A stretch of DNA of 64,000 nt from Sulfolobus sp. S-194 (GCF_012222305.1 NZ_CP035730.1:868001-932000), one strand, 5' to 3'. Counted from the first letter of the stretch, positions 29,556-40,407 are shown. Notes: generated from the sequence alone by a model not told the origin. Translations and numbers: made by a program.

Positions 29556-29573
29556 ACTATGAGAGAATATTTT

Positions 29574-30995
29574 ATGGATAAAAGGAACATAATTCTTGCT
29601 ATAGTAATGCTTGGAACCATGATGGCTGCTGTTGATAGTACTGTAGTAATTTTAGCTTTACCAGTAATAGTCCAAGATTTGCATACAGATTTTTTCACCG
29701 CAATTTGGATAATAATTCTTTACATCTTTATAGTCCTAGTCCTAACAACACAGTTAGGCAGACTAGGTGACAAAGTAGGTAGGGATAAAGTGTATAATTG
29801 GGGATTCGTTGTCTTCACTATTGGTTCTGCATTATGTGGTGCTTCACCAAATATTGGTTCTCTAATAACTTTTAGGGGTATCCAATCTTTAGGCGGAGCT
29901 ATGATGCAGTCAACAGGTGGTGCAGTTATTGCAGATAACTTTCCTCCTAATGAAAGAGGTAAGGCTTACGGTTATACATCAATAGGTTGGAATGTTGGGG
30001 CAATGCTTGGTATAATTTTAGGCGGGATTATAACTACGTTCATCGGTTGGAGATATATCTTTTATATTAACATTCCAATAGGAATAGTGGCATCTATCTT
30101 AAGTTTTAAATTTGTAAAATCAAAAGAGGTTAGTGAAAGAGGATTTGATATTGCTGGAACAGTTCTTCTTGCTTCTTCCTTATCTCTAGTAAGTTATGGC
30201 GCGGCTGATATTGCGGGAGAAGGTCTTGTTCTTAAAAATGAGATAATGGTGGTTATCGGATTAATAATCTTCATAGGATTTCTTTTTGTAGAGAAAAGAG
30301 TAAAGAATCCTATAATCGATTTCTCTGTATTTCGAAACAGAGTTTTAACTTATTCGCTATTTGCTTCATTTTTCCAAAGTCTTGGCTACCTCTCAGTCGC
30401 GTTTATTATAATAATGTATTTACAAGGTGTTAGAGGACTAACTCCCTTTCAAGCTTCACTTTTACTAGTCCCTGGTTATGTAATTGCCAGTCTAATTGCA
30501 CCATTCACTGGTAGGCTATCCGATAAGATTGGCTCGAGAATTCCCGCAACAATAGGAATGGGGCTAATGATTGTTGCAATATTCCTTTATATAAGTATAG
30601 CTACTGGTGTAAACACTCCCTTAATTAACATAATATTTGCTAGCCTAGTAGGAGGTGTCGGTTCATCATTTTTCTATCCAGCAAACAATAGTGCTATAAT
30701 GGCTAATGCGAGAAGAGGAATCTATGGTGGAGTTTCTGGTTTACAAAGAACTTTAGCGAATATGGGCTTACTTTTAAGTTATGTGCTAGCAATAACTATC
30801 TCATCTCTTACAGTTCCAAGATATGTGGCATTTGAAGTATTCTTAGGGACTTATAATGGTAAGATACCAGCCCAATTCATTTCTGGTATACATTCGGCAT
30901 TAATATTAGGGGCTATTATTCTATTCGTAGGATTAGTATTATCAGCATTAAGAGGAAAAGAGATAAGAAGCAACCTGGCCTCATCTACACTTTAA
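29574..30995 (+). CDS. MFS transporter, DHA2-type (14-helix drug exporter-like)
   Basis: 473 residues from the ATG at 29574 ([12 protein letters not shown]), chosen because it is the expected distance from a TATA box; an in-frame ATG lies 15 bases earlier. About 14 membrane helices. Motif A appears as [13 protein letters not shown] near residue 65, and motif C-like [16 protein letters not shown] near 142 is typical of H+-antiporting drug exporters (EmrB/QacA branch). Motif D1-type [17 protein letters not shown] occurs in helix 1. Probable role: proton-driven efflux of organic compounds. It stands alone. Confidence 0.86.
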   Translation: MDKRNIILAIVMLGTMMAAVDSTVVILALPVIVQDLHTDFFTAIWIIILYIFIVLVLTTQLGRLGDKVGRDKVYNWGFVVFTIGSALCGASPNIGSLITFRGIQSLGGAMMQSTGGAVIADNFPPNERGKAYGYTSIGWNVGAMLGIILGGIITTFIGWRYIFYINIPIGIVASILSFKFVKSKEVSERGFDIAGTVLLASSLSLVSYGAADIAGEGLVLKNEIMVVIGLIIFIGFLFVEKRVKNPIIDFSVFRNRVLTYSLFASFFQSLGYLSVAFIIIMYLQGVRGLTPFQASLLLVPGYVIASLIAPFTGRLSDKIGSRIPATIGMGLMIVAIFLYISIATGVNTPLINIIFASLVGGVGSSFFYPANNSAIMANARRGIYGGVSGLQRTLANMGLLLSYVLAITISSLTVPRYVAFEVFLGTYNGKIPAQFISGIHSALILGAIILFVGLVLSALRGKEIRSNLASSTL

Positions 30996-31491
30996 ACTGT
31001 GACTAAGTGTTTACCCGTGACGTAACTTCTTCTTACTTCTAATTCCTCTACGGGCACCTATGTAAAAGACTTACAGTTTTAATATAATGTAGCGAAAACA
31101 TACTAGCAAGGAATGAAGGTATAAGGGCGCGTATCTGTATTGTAACTTATATTTACTTTCAGTTTTCATATTATGCATATCCACTTAAAAGGATCTTTTA
31201 CTTTTCGGATGTAGTCTAAATTGTCATTCTTTGCACGTACTAAATGTTATTTTTAACTATTTAAATTATACTTAGATTTTTGCTTTTTTGCAGAAAATTT
31301 TATTTGCAAATAATTTTTCGTTTAGTGTCTTGTTATATCTTAAAATATACCTTTATTTTCTATTAACTCTAGTTAATATTAAAATAAACTTTAAAAAGTA
31401 TGTCACAGTTATTGTACTAGTACTAACAATCGGGATATAACATAAAATTGTATAAGAAAAAGATAAATCAATAAGACAACATGGATACTTT
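30996..31491. other. Intergenic region
   Basis: About 500 AT-rich bases. A weak 6-bp pairing (acccgt/acgggc near 31012-31055) is the only structure seen. No gene or RNA recognised. Confidence 0.5.
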
Positions 31492-32124
31492 ATGATTTCA
31501 TTAATAATTTCTGAAGAAAATCCTATACTGCCTAGAGATGTTAATGACCTATATCCGGGCAAGTTTAGGATTTTCACGATGAAATACTATCCGGGGCATG
31601 GCATAAAAAAAGATGAACAGGTAAGGATGTTTAAAGAATTAGAGAAAATCAAGAAACAAATTGAACAAGCTGATGCTATTTTTTACGCTAGATCATATGG
31701 AGTTTTTTACAGACCTGGAATGGAAAAGATGAAAAAGTTCTTTTCTAAACCAGTTCTTATTGCTACTGAGACAATTATTACTAGGCTAAGAGAATTAAAT
31801 GCAAAGAATCTATACGTTATAACCCCTTATAATCAAAGAAGACATCAATACGAAATTAAATGGCTAAGAGATTGGGGATTTGATATTGTTGGCTCTATAA
31901 GTCTAGGAAGAACTGGTGGCGAGGCGATAGCTTCTACTCCACACGAATTAGTTATAGAAGCCACAAAGATAGCTCATAAATCTTCAGCTGATGCTATTTA
32001 CATTGCTTGTACCATTCTTTCTACTCTTCCAATCCTTAAGGAATTGGAGGGCAGACTTCCTGTTGTTACTGCTTCCTCTTCTCTCTTTGAAGTCGCAAGG
32101 GAAAAGAAGCTCATTGATTTCTGA
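31492..32124 (+). CDS. Asp/Glu racemase-superfamily protein, second AMDase-like paralogue
   Basis: 210 residues, clearly paralogous to the protein at 17653-18324: shared YARSYG versus [30 protein letters not shown] versus [31 protein letters not shown] versus GLGKIRG, and [13 protein letters not shown] versus [13 protein letters not shown]. The C-terminal Cys of the catalytic pair is kept; the N-terminal position is again not Cys. It probably acts on a small dicarboxylate or related acid by isomerisation or decarboxylation. Its 3' end overlaps the convergent gene by 141 bases. Confidence 0.75.
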   Translation: MISLIISEENPILPRDVNDLYPGKFRIFTMKYYPGHGIKKDEQVRMFKELEKIKKQIEQADAIFYARSYGVFYRPGMEKMKKFFSKPVLIATETIITRLRELNAKNLYVITPYNQRRHQYEIKWLRDWGFDIVGSISLGRTGGEAIASTPHELVIEATKIAHKSSADAIYIACTILSTLPILKELEGRLPVVTASSSLFEVAREKKLIDF

Positions 32125-32871
32125 AAGGATCATCAACAAATCTCTCGCCCAAATTGTGAAAACCACATTCTTATTAAGGTTTGTAAAACCATAGGGGTGA
32201 AGAATCCTAGAAAGATTAGCATAAATTTTTAAGAGAGTATTAGAATTTTTACCTATTGTTTCACAAGCTAAGGCTATTAGTGCACTAGCTTTTGGCATGG
32301 CTAATATAAAATATTTTGCATCATTTTTACAATATTTGCATTTTATCTCCTTTTTATTCTTCTTCATTCCTAATTCTGAAAAAATCTCATGGAGAGACAT
32401 TGCATATTTCTCCCATTTTAGATGTTTCTCACAAACGGGTACACCAGTAAAGTAAATAGTAGTAGCATTCACTTCCCTTATTCCAGCATATTTTCTTATT
32501 TTGGTTAATGCTTCTCCACCAGAACGAATTATAAAGCCATCATCTACCAGCTTATGCCAATCCATGTTCTTTAATGCTTCATAATAAGCAGTGGTTGTAT
32601 GAGTAATAAATGTTGAAAGAGATGCTCTTTCTATCAGAAACCGGTTATTCTCTTCAGCAGAATGAAGAAAACCTAAAATGGCATTTTTATAACCAACTTT
32701 CATCGCATTAATCATATCATCTCCAAGGAGAACATTCTCAACAAGCTTAGATTCATCTATAATTACTTTTTTTATTAATTTCTTGAATTTATCTTCTGAT
32801 GGAGGTGCTTTCTTTATAACGCTCACTGTTCCTTCTGTTGTCGATAAGAATTTTATCAACTTTTTATCCAT
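31984..32871 (-). CDS. Conserved hypothetical protein, helical, with a CxxC pair
   Basis: 295 residues, family not recognised. It is mainly helical. A C-x11-13-type region and a CKYCKN pair near residue 180, preceded by [12 protein letters not shown] near 148, could make a zinc site (Cys/His, then CxxC). [13 protein letters not shown] near 222 loosely resembles the Ser-x-x-His-Pro corner of some HEPN-like proteins, but there is no full R-x4-6-H motif. The last 47 codons are antisense to the 3' end of the AMDase-like gene, so the C-terminus may be a read-through tail. Function unknown. Confidence 0.55.
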   Translation of the reverse strand: MDKKLIKFLSTTEGTVSVIKKAPPSEDKFKKLIKKVIIDESKLVENVLLGDDMINAMKVGYKNAILGFLHSAEENNRFLIERASLSTFITHTTTAYYEALKNMDWHKLVDDGFIIRSGGEALTKIRKYAGIREVNATTIYFTGVPVCEKHLKWEKYAMSLHEIFSELGMKKNKKEIKCKYCKNDAKYFILAMPKASALIALACETIGKNSNTLLKIYANLSRILHPYGFTNLNKNVVFTIWARDLLMILSEINELLFPCDFKERRGSSNNRKSALQFLKDWKSRKNGTSNVNSIS

Positions 32872-32919
32872 TGGTTTAGTAGAGGAAGAAATAAATTTTA
32901 ACTTTATTTACATTTTCAT

Positions 32920-33600
32920 ATGATCTGTATAGGACATAGAGGAGCATCAGCTTATGAGCCAGAGAACACTATAAGGGCTTTTAAAAGAGCTATTGAAATG
33001 GGTTGTGAAGGAATAGAAATGGATCTAAGAAGGACAAAAGATGGAAAGATAATTGTAATTCACGATGAAACTGTTGATAGGACTACTAATGGTAAGGGAA
33101 AAGTAAGTGAAATGACTTTAGAAGAGATTAAAAAACTCGACTCTCGTGGAGAAAAAATACCTTTACTTTCTGAAGTATTAAGTGAAGTGAAAGCAAACCT
33201 ATATCTCTTAGAAATAAAAGAAGGTGGATATGAGGAGCAAATTGTGAATGAGGTAAAAGGCTTTAATCTATTAGATTCAGTTATATTTATTTCATTTAAT
33301 TATGACTCTTTAAGGAAAATTAAGGAAAGCGGAGGAAAAAGAATAGGACTAATTTATTCTTCTCTTCCTTCACCGATAAAGATTGCTAAGAACATGAATG
33401 CTTATGCTATGTTACCTAAGTATAATCTGTTGAATAGAACAGAAGTCCATGAACTGAAAAGAAATAAGTTTTTCTTGATACCATGGGTAGTTAATGACGT
33501 CAGTATCTTAGAAAAAATGGTTTACTATAGGGTTGATGCAATTGCTACAGATAAGCCAGATATTATGAAACAACTAAAAATCATTCTTTCCAAAAAGTGA
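32920..33600 (+). CDS. ugpQ: Glycerophosphodiester phosphodiesterase
   Basis: A 226-residue TIM-barrel enzyme that hydrolyses glycerophosphodiesters to glycerol 3-phosphate (in archaea possibly glycerol 1-phosphate) and an alcohol. The catalytic signature is complete: IGHRGASAYEPENT (His6-Arg7; Glu15), then CEGIEMDLRRTKDGKIIVIHD (metal ligands Glu and Asp; general-acid His). The C-terminal PWVVNDV and AIATDKP segments close the barrel as in the GDPD family. No signal peptide, so it is intracellular. It ends 41 bases before the metallophosphoesterase gene on the same strand, a likely pair in phosphodiester or lipid turnover. Confidence 0.92.
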   Translation: MICIGHRGASAYEPENTIRAFKRAIEMGCEGIEMDLRRTKDGKIIVIHDETVDRTTNGKGKVSEMTLEEIKKLDSRGEKIPLLSEVLSEVKANLYLLEIKEGGYEEQIVNEVKGFNLLDSVIFISFNYDSLRKIKESGGKRIGLIYSSLPSPIKIAKNMNAYAMLPKYNLLNRTEVHELKRNKFFLIPWVVNDVSILEKMVYYRVDAIATDKPDIMKQLKIILSKK

Positions 33601-33641
33601 AGATAGATTAAATATTTAAATCTAGAGGGGAAATTTATCCA

Positions 33642-34619
33642 GTGGGGCTTTTTAGAAGAAAATCTGAACCTCAAGTTGACAAAAAACAAATGGTAAAAAT
33701 CTTATATACAAGTGATTTACACGGCTCTGATATTGTATTTAAAAAGTTCTTGAATGCTGGATTACAGTTCAAAGTTGATGTCTTCATAATAGGGGGCGAT
33801 TTAGCTGGAAAAGCGTTATTTGCAATTGTTGATCTAGGTAATGGGAAATATAGGTTAGAAAACCAAGAATTTGGAAGGGACGGATTACAAAAAGTTATTG
33901 ATGAGATTAGAAATCAGGGAAACTATTATACTATAGTTGATCAGAAGGAATTTGAAGAGATGCAGAGTAATAAGAGGATTGTAGATGAGAAATTCAAACA
34001 AGCTATGAGTGAAGTTGTCAGAGGATGGATAAAAATTGCTGAGGAGAAACTTAAAGGAGCAAATATACCAATTTACGTTAATTTAGGTAATGACGACCCA
34101 GAATTCTTATTCGACGTTATAGCTGAAAGTGATATAATGCATAAGGCTGAAGGAGAAGTGATAAGAATAGGAGATCATGAGATGGTATCTTATGGTTATG
34201 TAAATCCGACTCCTTGGCACACACCAAGAGAACAAGATGAAGAAACACTTTATAAAAATTTAAAGGAAATCGTAAATAAAATAGAAGATCAAAGTAAAGC
34301 TATTTATAACTTTCATGCTCCACCATTTAATACACATCTTGATAATGCTCCACTCTTAGATGAAAATCTTAAACCAGTAGTAAAAGGAGGAGAAATAGTA
34401 TTTACTCATGTAGGTTCAAAGAGTGTTAGAAAGATAATAGAGGAATATCAACCACTAGTTGGGCTTCACGGACATATTCATGAATCGAGAGGTTTTGATA
34501 AGATAGGTAGGACAATGGTATTTAATCCAGGCAGTGAATATAGTGAAGGCATATTACATTCACTGTACTTGGTTCTTGAAGGGGACAAAATAAAAACATA
34601 TATGTTTAGGAACGGATAA
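33642..34619 (+). CDS. Metallophosphoesterase (calcineurin-like)
   Basis: 325 residues with the calcineurin-like phosphoesterase motifs in order: YTSDLHGSD near residue 24 (D-x-H), [12 protein letters not shown] near 47 (GGD), [10 protein letters not shown] near 147 (GN-D, the usual GNH/E variant), [11 protein letters not shown] near 227 (H) and [11 protein letters not shown] near 278 (GHxH). Two metal ions are expected. It starts with GTG, nine bases after gagggg, a reasonable ribosome-binding site. Substrate unknown; proximity to a glycerophosphodiesterase suggests phosphodiester breakdown. Confidence 0.85.
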   Translation: MGLFRRKSEPQVDKKQMVKILYTSDLHGSDIVFKKFLNAGLQFKVDVFIIGGDLAGKALFAIVDLGNGKYRLENQEFGRDGLQKVIDEIRNQGNYYTIVDQKEFEEMQSNKRIVDEKFKQAMSEVVRGWIKIAEEKLKGANIPIYVNLGNDDPEFLFDVIAESDIMHKAEGEVIRIGDHEMVSYGYVNPTPWHTPREQDEETLYKNLKEIVNKIEDQSKAIYNFHAPPFNTHLDNAPLLDENLKPVVKGGEIVFTHVGSKSVRKIIEEYQPLVGLHGHIHESRGFDKIGRTMVFNPGSEYSEGILHSLYLVLEGDKIKTYMFRNG

Positions 34620-34775
34620 TATTTTATAAGAGTAATATAATAAATTAGGACTTCTTCTTATATATAGGAGTTCTTTCACTATTTCATGTTAATTTTCTAA
34701 AAAAAGTAATGATAAATTAGTTAATTCTTTCTGTTGCTTAAATCTAACTATTAACTTATATAAAATATAGTTTTC

Positions 34776-35363
34776 TTATTGGCTGAAGTTCTGTAATCTT
34801 TTTCTTATCCAATTATCTATTATATTCCAGATTGTTGAATACTGCTGTCCTAATGGCGTATGCTTCATATTAGGGATAATATGCAGTTCGCAATTACCAC
34901 CATATTTCTTTATCTCCTCACACATTATAATTGAATGTTCCTTAGACACTATTTCATCATTCTCTCCGTGAATTAATAATACATCTTTCAATCTGTTAGC
35001 ATATTTTAGAGGAGAGTAATCGAATTCGTATTCTGGCAGTTTTATTAAATCTTCGTAAATCTTATGCTGTATAGTTCCTTGAGGGAACTTAGAAAGATAC
35101 TCCTTTTGTTTTTTTCTATCTGAAGGTGCTGAAACTGCAATTACGCAACTACCTCTTAACGCTCCGACAATTAGTGCAATAGTTCCACCTCTTGAATGAC
35201 CAGCAATACAGTCAAAACTGTATTGTAAAGCTTTTTCAACACCTTCCTTTACTTCAATTTCAAAATCTGGTACAATTACCTCGCCAAAAGACCTTAATGG
35301 TTTAGCTAACCATTCTACTTTCTCTGGTGAAGATCCCTTTCCATGAATAACTAGACTTCTCAT
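34776..35363 (-). CDS. Alpha/beta-fold hydrolase
   Basis: A 195-residue compact alpha/beta hydrolase. The nucleophile elbow is AGHSRGG near residue 57 (Ser). An Asp follows in [14 protein letters not shown] (about 135-138), and a His in NMKHTPLG (about 172). The N-terminal strand [15 protein letters not shown] resembles the oxyanion loop HG. It probably cleaves an ester or related bond. It overlaps the upstream hotdog thioesterase gene by ATGA (35360-35363), so the two are co-translated and may act on the same acyl compound. Confidence 0.82.
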   Translation of the reverse strand: MRSLVIHGKGSSPEKVEWLAKPLRSFGEVIVPDFEIEVKEGVEKALQYSFDCIAGHSRGGTIALIVGALRGSCVIAVSAPSDRKKQKEYLSKFPQGTIQHKIYEDLIKLPEYEFDYSPLKYANRLKDVLLIHGENDEIVSKEHSIIMCEEIKKYGGNCELHIIPNMKHTPLGQQYSTIWNIIDNWIRKRLQNFSQ

Positions 35364-35740
35364 TCATTAACCCTCTTCATAAACTCATTCAAATCTACAA
35401 TAACTCTTTCATGAATTCCCTCACCTATCTTTTTATCCTTATAATACGCTTCAACCTTAAATTTAAGCTTCTTACCATTTAGTTCAATTAGTGTTGATTT
35501 TACCCTAACTTCACTTCCAATAGGTGCCGGAGCCAAATGTTTAACATCAACATGATATCCAACCGTAGTCTTACCCTCTTCTAAATACTTTTGGGCTAAG
35601 GTAAAAGACACATCCTCCATAAATGCTATCATCATCGGAGTTGATAATACGTTAACTGCACCGCTTGAGACAGCAGATGCTGAATGTTCAGGCTTTACGA
35701 TAAAAGTTTTTTCTAACCATTCTCCAACATTCACAATCAC
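35360..35740 (-). CDS. Hotdog-fold thioesterase, FlK-like
   Basis: A 126-residue hotdog protein resembling fluoroacetyl-CoA thioesterase-like proteins: [14 protein letters not shown] near residue 33 (central helix with Glu), [17 protein letters not shown] near 62 (strand with His), and a final [11 protein letters not shown] (His near 107). It probably hydrolyses a small acyl-CoA. It is the first gene of a two-gene operon with the alpha/beta hydrolase, with ATGA overlap. Whether it detoxifies a particular acyl-CoA is unknown. Confidence 0.8.
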   Translation of the reverse strand: MIVNVGEWLEKTFIVKPEHSASAVSSGAVNVLSTPMMIAFMEDVSFTLAQKYLEEGKTTVGYHVDVKHLAPAPIGSEVRVKSTLIELNGKKLKFKVEAYYKDKKIGEGIHERVIVDLNEFMKRVNE

Positions 35741-35817
35741 AGATAAAAACTTACTTTTTTAAATCTTTCACAAAACGAGTAATAAGAATAATTAATCTCT
35801 ACTCTAAATAATATTTA

Positions 35818-36510
35818 ATGTTAGTTACTGCACCATTTGCTGGTCCAGTATCTTTTCCCTTATTAGTTGCTAAAGTACTAAGTAAAGTAAACTTTGAACT
35901 AAAAAACAGTTGTGAAACAAACAAGATTGGAGATGTGGTGCTTGATTCAATTATAAATGTGGCAAAACTAGGTTTAAAAGAATACAGAATCGTAGCAGGC
36001 GTATACGTTAAAATGTATTCTTTAATAGGTAATAAGAACTCTGATGTAATTTACACAATTAGACAAGGGAGTTTAGCCTACTATAATGCTAGAGTTTACG
36101 CAAAACTAACAAACAAAAAGGAAGTGATTAATACTACTCCAGAAGAAGCTCTAAAGAAAGCGGAAGAGGGTAAATTAGCGTTAGTAGGTATTGAAATCAA
36201 ACTAGGAGAACTATTCGAAGATGAAATGATAAAAATTAATCGTTTTGTGCCACAGTGTGTAATTTATTCAAAGACTTATCCAACAGAAGTAATTGAGACT
36301 TATGAAGAGGGCATCAGATTAATGAGGGAAAGACCAGAAGAATCTGCACTAATAATCGCTTCAGCAAGCAAATATTATTCACAACAAGTAATGAGGGATA
36401 TTATCCATGTTTATGATCATAAATTGACCAAAAGGAAAGAGGATTTAAACAAAAGTATTGAATTATATAGTTTAGTTAAACCGGAAGTGAAAGACCTTGA
36501 AATTTACTAA
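35818..36510 (+). CDS. DUF3834-like protein, possible periplasmic-binding-type fold
   Basis: 230 residues. The start ([21 protein letters not shown]) and the later arrangement of short strands and helices resemble a small family known mainly from Sulfolobales (DUF3834-like), which I associate tentatively with a class-II substrate-binding fold related to MqnA-type or ABC-binding proteins. There is no signal peptide, so it would be cytoplasmic. It overlaps the next gene, an MBL hydrolase, by 14 bases, so the two act from one transcript. I am sure it is a gene but not of its function. Confidence 0.6.
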   Translation: MLVTAPFAGPVSFPLLVAKVLSKVNFELKNSCETNKIGDVVLDSIINVAKLGLKEYRIVAGVYVKMYSLIGNKNSDVIYTIRQGSLAYYNARVYAKLTNKKEVINTTPEEALKKAEEGKLALVGIEIKLGELFEDEMIKINRFVPQCVIYSKTYPTEVIETYEEGIRLMRERPEESALIIASASKYYSQQVMRDIIHVYDHKLTKRKEDLNKSIELYSLVKPEVKDLEIY

Positions 36511-37282
36511 AAATATAGAAGTTATTCCAGGAAGTCCTAATACTCTAATTTATGATAATAGAATTGTAATAGACCTTGGAGGTAAAAACTCAAACCTCGA
36601 TATAAACGCTGAAGTCCAATTAGCAACTCATGGACATAGCGATCATATTGCTGGGTTATTAAAAAAAGCTAAGGTTAAGTATTTACCTAAAGAAGACTAC
36701 TGGGCTTTAACATTAATGGGAAGAAGGGCTATGATTTACGGTTTTAGTTCTAAAGACTCGCCCTTGTTCATATATGATTTCATAAAAGAGGACTTGAGCG
36801 AAGATTTTAAAGATGTAGAAATACAGAAAATAAAATTGCCCGGTCATACTCCAGGCCATACAGCTTACATAATAGATAACTTGCTTTATGCCGGTGATGC
36901 GTTCTTTGGACAAAAAGTGCTTGAAAATTTTGGAGTACCTTTTTATACTGACTTTTGGGAAGCATTAAATTCTCTTTATAAACTAAAAGAGTTGATTAAG
37001 AGTGTTGATTATGTGGTTATAGCTCATGGTCCAATTTATACCAATAAGAAGAAGATGGAAGAGTTATTAGATTTTAATATCTCGTTTAATGAGAGGCTAG
37101 TTCAAAAAGTCAAAGATCTGATCACTGGAAACGAAATGACTGCTGAGGAGGTAACTTATCGTATTTCTGGTAATAAGGATGTTGGAAATATTCTTTTAAA
37201 TTCAGTTACGATAAAATCTATTCTATTTCAAGTAGCTAAAAACGTTAAGGTTAGCGATAAAGGAATTTTGTTTTCAGCTTGA
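36497..37282 (+). CDS. Metallo-beta-lactamase-fold hydrolase
   Basis: 261 residues. The metal-binding core is [13 protein letters not shown] near residue 43 (H-x-H-x-D-H), then [25 protein letters not shown] (His and Asp near 116-135) and VIAHGPIY near 175. A C-terminal helical region (about 195-261) resembles the winged-helix-like tail of glyoxalase II/LACTB2-type proteins. It probably hydrolyses a thioester, phosphoester or nucleic acid. It starts with TTG inside the end of the DUF3834-like gene (14-base overlap). Confidence 0.85.
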   Translation: MKFTKNIEVIPGSPNTLIYDNRIVIDLGGKNSNLDINAEVQLATHGHSDHIAGLLKKAKVKYLPKEDYWALTLMGRRAMIYGFSSKDSPLFIYDFIKEDLSEDFKDVEIQKIKLPGHTPGHTAYIIDNLLYAGDAFFGQKVLENFGVPFYTDFWEALNSLYKLKELIKSVDYVVIAHGPIYTNKKKMEELLDFNISFNERLVQKVKDLITGNEMTAEEVTYRISGNKDVGNILLNSVTIKSILFQVAKNVKVSDKGILFSA

Positions 37283-37390
37283 TTTATCATATTTCATAAA
37301 TTTCATAAATTTTTGATATACTATAAATGTATAATTTCACCAAAAATTTCATAATGCAAATTTTTAATATAGCAATTTAACTCTGTTCAC

Positions 37391-38959
37391 ATGAATGGTT
37401 TAACAAAATTCATCGTGAACCTATTCCAGTTAGATAAAGACTGGGTAACAAAAATAACAATGGCTATGATTGTGCTAAGTCTTATCTGGGGATTACTGGG
37501 AGTTATTGACGCTCTAATGGTTAGAGTACAAGAAGCAACCTGGGGTTTAATGCAGTTATTACCCTTAACACCACAGGAGTATTATGCTTCTATAACGCTT
37601 CATGGTATGAGAGACTTATTTGGTTTCGCACAGCAACTTGAATTTGCAATTTTTACTTATTTCACATTTAAAATGCTAAATATACAACCAAGAGCAAAGT
37701 GGATATACAATCTTGCATTTATACTTTTCAACATCTCGTTTATGTTACTTGAAGGACCAATTCTAATAACAGCAGCTCAGGGATTTGATAACTATTTTCC
37801 CGCTGAAGGCTGGTATTATTTATCACCTCTTGGAATCCCCAATTACTCACTCTATGTAGTTTCACCATTATGGTATTATGGTTGGATGTTAATTGACATA
37901 GCAACATATATGCAGACTATCTGGCTGATCTATCATTATTACATAGCAAGTAAGACTACTAAAGAAAAGTTGCCAATATTTCTAGTGTTTGTGTTAATGG
38001 ATATATTACTCTATGCTATAGGATACTCTGGTGAAACTGTTGCTAATGTTTGGGATATATTAGCTTTCGCTGGTGTTGTTGGATTAAATGTAATTGCTAA
38101 CCAAATTGCATTTGGAATCCTCTGGCATGCTGTAGTTTATATGGCCTGGCTACCAGCTGTTGCTGCAATGTATTTATTAATTCCAACTTTAGCTAATAAA
38201 CCTCTTTACAGTGATAAAATGGGTAGAGTATCTGCAGTACTTTACTTAATATTTTCCAACAACGTACCCATTCATCATTTATACATGGTCGATTTGCCAA
38301 TAGCAATAAAGGTTCTTACTGAGATACTTACTTATGGGGTAGTTTTACCTTCATTAATGACGTTCCTTAACTTATGGGCTACGGCTAAAGGTGCACAAGT
38401 TTCATGGAATATTCTTACAGCATTTACTGTTATGTCATTTACTGGTTCAATATTCTCTGGAGTAACTGGAATCTCTAATGCAACAATAACTTTTGATGCC
38501 GTGATCCATGAAACTATGTGGGTTGTTGGTCATTTCCACGGTTTTATATTACTCTCTATAGTTCCAGCTGGTTTTGCAATACTATATTTAATGGTACCAA
38601 TGATGACTGGAAAGCAATGGTATTCCACAAAGCTAATGTGGATTCATTTTTGGGGTTATCTGATTGGTTCTTCAATGGTAGTTATAGGGTTTGATGAACT
38701 AGGTCTAACCGGTTTAATTAGAAGAGCCGAAACTTATCCTTTAACTCCTACATTCATTTCTGGTGAAGTTTTATCAGCTCTTGGTGCAATAATAGCTGAT
38801 TTAGCTACAGTTGCTTGGTTATTTAATGTTATTTTAACTTTAACTAGGGGAAGGAATGCTGTAGTCACAAGTTTACAAGATTCAATCAATATTGTTATGG
38901 CTCAATCTACTGTATCTAGGTTAGAAATTGAAAAAATAACAAGAAAATTAAAAATTTAA
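37391..38959 (+). CDS. Heme-copper oxidase subunit I, SoxB/DoxB type (terminal quinol oxidase)
   Basis: 522 residues with about 12 membrane helices. Cofactor ligands are in place: His71 (LHGMRD; low-spin heme), His246 with Tyr250 (WHAVVY; CuB His and the cross-linked Tyr, normally HPEVY), His295-His296 (IHHLY; CuB), His381 and His383 (GHFHG; high-spin and low-spin hemes). The LWHAVVY variant is typical of the divergent B-type quinol oxidases SoxB and DoxB of Sulfolobales. It reduces O2 with electrons from caldariella quinone and pumps protons. No subunit II, cytochrome b or Rieske gene is adjacent, unlike known sox and dox clusters. Confidence 0.9.
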   Translation: MNGLTKFIVNLFQLDKDWVTKITMAMIVLSLIWGLLGVIDALMVRVQEATWGLMQLLPLTPQEYYASITLHGMRDLFGFAQQLEFAIFTYFTFKMLNIQPRAKWIYNLAFILFNISFMLLEGPILITAAQGFDNYFPAEGWYYLSPLGIPNYSLYVVSPLWYYGWMLIDIATYMQTIWLIYHYYIASKTTKEKLPIFLVFVLMDILLYAIGYSGETVANVWDILAFAGVVGLNVIANQIAFGILWHAVVYMAWLPAVAAMYLLIPTLANKPLYSDKMGRVSAVLYLIFSNNVPIHHLYMVDLPIAIKVLTEILTYGVVLPSLMTFLNLWATAKGAQVSWNILTAFTVMSFTGSIFSGVTGISNATITFDAVIHETMWVVGHFHGFILLSIVPAGFAILYLMVPMMTGKQWYSTKLMWIHFWGYLIGSSMVVIGFDELGLTGLIRRAETYPLTPTFISGEVLSALGAIIADLATVAWLFNVILTLTRGRNAVVTSLQDSINIVMAQSTVSRLEIEKITRKLKI

Positions 38960-39017
38960 GATACTTTTTTATTTCTTCTTACTCTTAATTTCTTTAGTGC
39001 TGAAGTGCCGCGGAACT

Positions 39018-39096
39018 GACTAATGATGACGTTTGACTTTCTGAGTATGAATTGGAATTTTTGTATGATAATAAACCCTATAAGCCTGAGTGAGTC
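39018..39096 (+). ncRNA. Candidate C/D-box guide sRNA
   Basis: In the order expected of archaeal C/D sRNAs: C box atgatga (39023-39029), 11-base guide, D' box ctga (39041-39044), degenerate C' box tatgata (39064-39070), about 15 bases, D box ctga (39086-39089). The ends can pair (gact at 39018-39021 with agtc at 39093-39096) to form the kink-turn stem. The C' box is poor and the D'-C' spacing (about 19 bases) is long, so this is only a candidate. Target not identified. Confidence 0.35.
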
Positions 39097-39253
39097 TTTC
39101 TAAATCACTACGTGGATTGAAAGATAAACATGTTAATCTTAGCTAACGTCATATTTGAAGTTCGACCAAAAATTATTACTGAAAGCACAAGTCGCAAAAA
39201 AGCTAATAAAAAGATAGGAAAAATTTATATTAAACAATTATAAATGGATTTTT

Positions 39254-39841
39254 ATGACCATCGGAAAGCTAACTTATATAGCTGTTATAATATCTATAAT
39301 AGTTATAGCTTCCTTGATTTGGGTAAACTTTCCATCACTATTCCCTCCTAGCATTAAGGAGATGAGGAATATTTTTACTGCAAGTATTACAACACCTAAA
39401 GTTAACGTTTACGGAGTAAACAGCACATCTTTTAGTCTATGTTTTTCCATTAAGGTTTCAATTCCAGATTACTCTGGAAGAGTTCTTCTTGCAACTGGAG
39501 CAATTCCATTAGGAGCAAATCCTTGTACTTATCTCCCTCCGTCCTTCTCACCAAACATTACACCACCAGCGATATATAGTAGTTTTTCAGCTAAAACTTT
39601 CTGGGTAATGTTCTTAAACTCAACAGTATATACGGAAAACAAAACCTTTAGAGTAAGTTTAGATGCTATGTCAACTCCAAACAATAACTGGGTCCGTTTA
39701 AGCCAAGGCTTTAACCTAAACGAGACGCCAGTAGTGTGGATTATGGTATTTGAAAACCATCACATTTACAGAATAGGAATAATAGAATTTGAAAGAATTG
39801 GAGACGGTTTACTTTATATGCCAAAGATAAAAAGATGTTAG
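39254..39841 (+). CDS. Single-helix membrane-anchored protein, possibly DoxA-like
   Basis: 195 residues: an N-terminal membrane helix (about residues 6-28) and a beta-rich extracytoplasmic domain with sequons, including two Cys in its first half (SLCFSI and NPCTYLPP) that might form a disulfide. Size and layout resemble DoxA, the small subunit of thiosulfate:quinone oxidoreductase, and the gene follows a DoxB-like oxidase subunit, but I cannot see a diagnostic DoxA motif and no DoxD gene is present. It may be an accessory protein of the oxidase. The last codons form one arm of a perfect hairpin. Confidence 0.5.
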   Translation: MTIGKLTYIAVIISIIVIASLIWVNFPSLFPPSIKEMRNIFTASITTPKVNVYGVNSTSFSLCFSIKVSIPDYSGRVLLATGAIPLGANPCTYLPPSFSPNITPPAIYSSFSAKTFWVMFLNSTVYTENKTFRVSLDAMSTPNNNWVRLSQGFNLNETPVVWIMVFENHHIYRIGIIEFERIGDGLLYMPKIKRC

Positions 39842-39856
39842 AATGTCTAACATCTT
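39832..39856 (+). terminator. Perfect 11-bp hairpin across the stop codon
   Basis: aagatgttaga (39832-39842) pairs with tctaacatctt (39846-39856) around a 3-base loop. The TAG stop at 39839-39841 sits in the stem. It probably marks the 3' end of the transcript. Confidence 0.5.
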
Positions 39857-40407
39857 AAGAAATTCTAAAAGATCACTTTTGAACATATGTACTTCGTTTT
39901 AACTTCTATTACATTACATAGAAGATTCCAGAACATATTAATACCCTAAAATCGAGTAATTCAGATTTAAATTTAATTTTCTTTTACACTCCATTAGATT
40001 TTAAATACCGAGTTCTTAGAGCAGTTTTTGGTATTTGTTATAAACATATACTGCATTAAGTTTCATCCACGATTTAAACTTATTTATTCTTCTTAATCAA
40101 GACTGTTCCTCTTAGGGATTTATATAGATCAATATATCAGTACAATAGCCTATAAATTTTTATAGGAAAAGTATATTAGAAAGAATAGATTAAATTAAGA
40201 GACATTAGTCCAATTCATTACTCTAGGACTTCGGCCTTTTGTCCCTATTATTGTGAGTCATATGTTTAAGTTCTCCTTAGTTTATACAAACTTTCCTCGA
40301 AAAATTAGAACTTACTGGATTTTTATGAGTTTCATTTATCTCATTTTTTGCGCAAAAATTTCCCGTACTGAGTAGCACTTTTTAGGTATTATTTCTAATA
40401 ATTACTT
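39857..40407. other. Intergenic region
   Basis: About 550 AT-rich bases with no recognisable gene, RNA or repeat. Confidence 0.5.

Noticed and set aside
39112-39122. CRISPR-repeat-like end (ggattgaaag)
   Set aside because: Only a short tail similar to Sulfolobales repeats; single copy, no spaced repeats, no cas genes.
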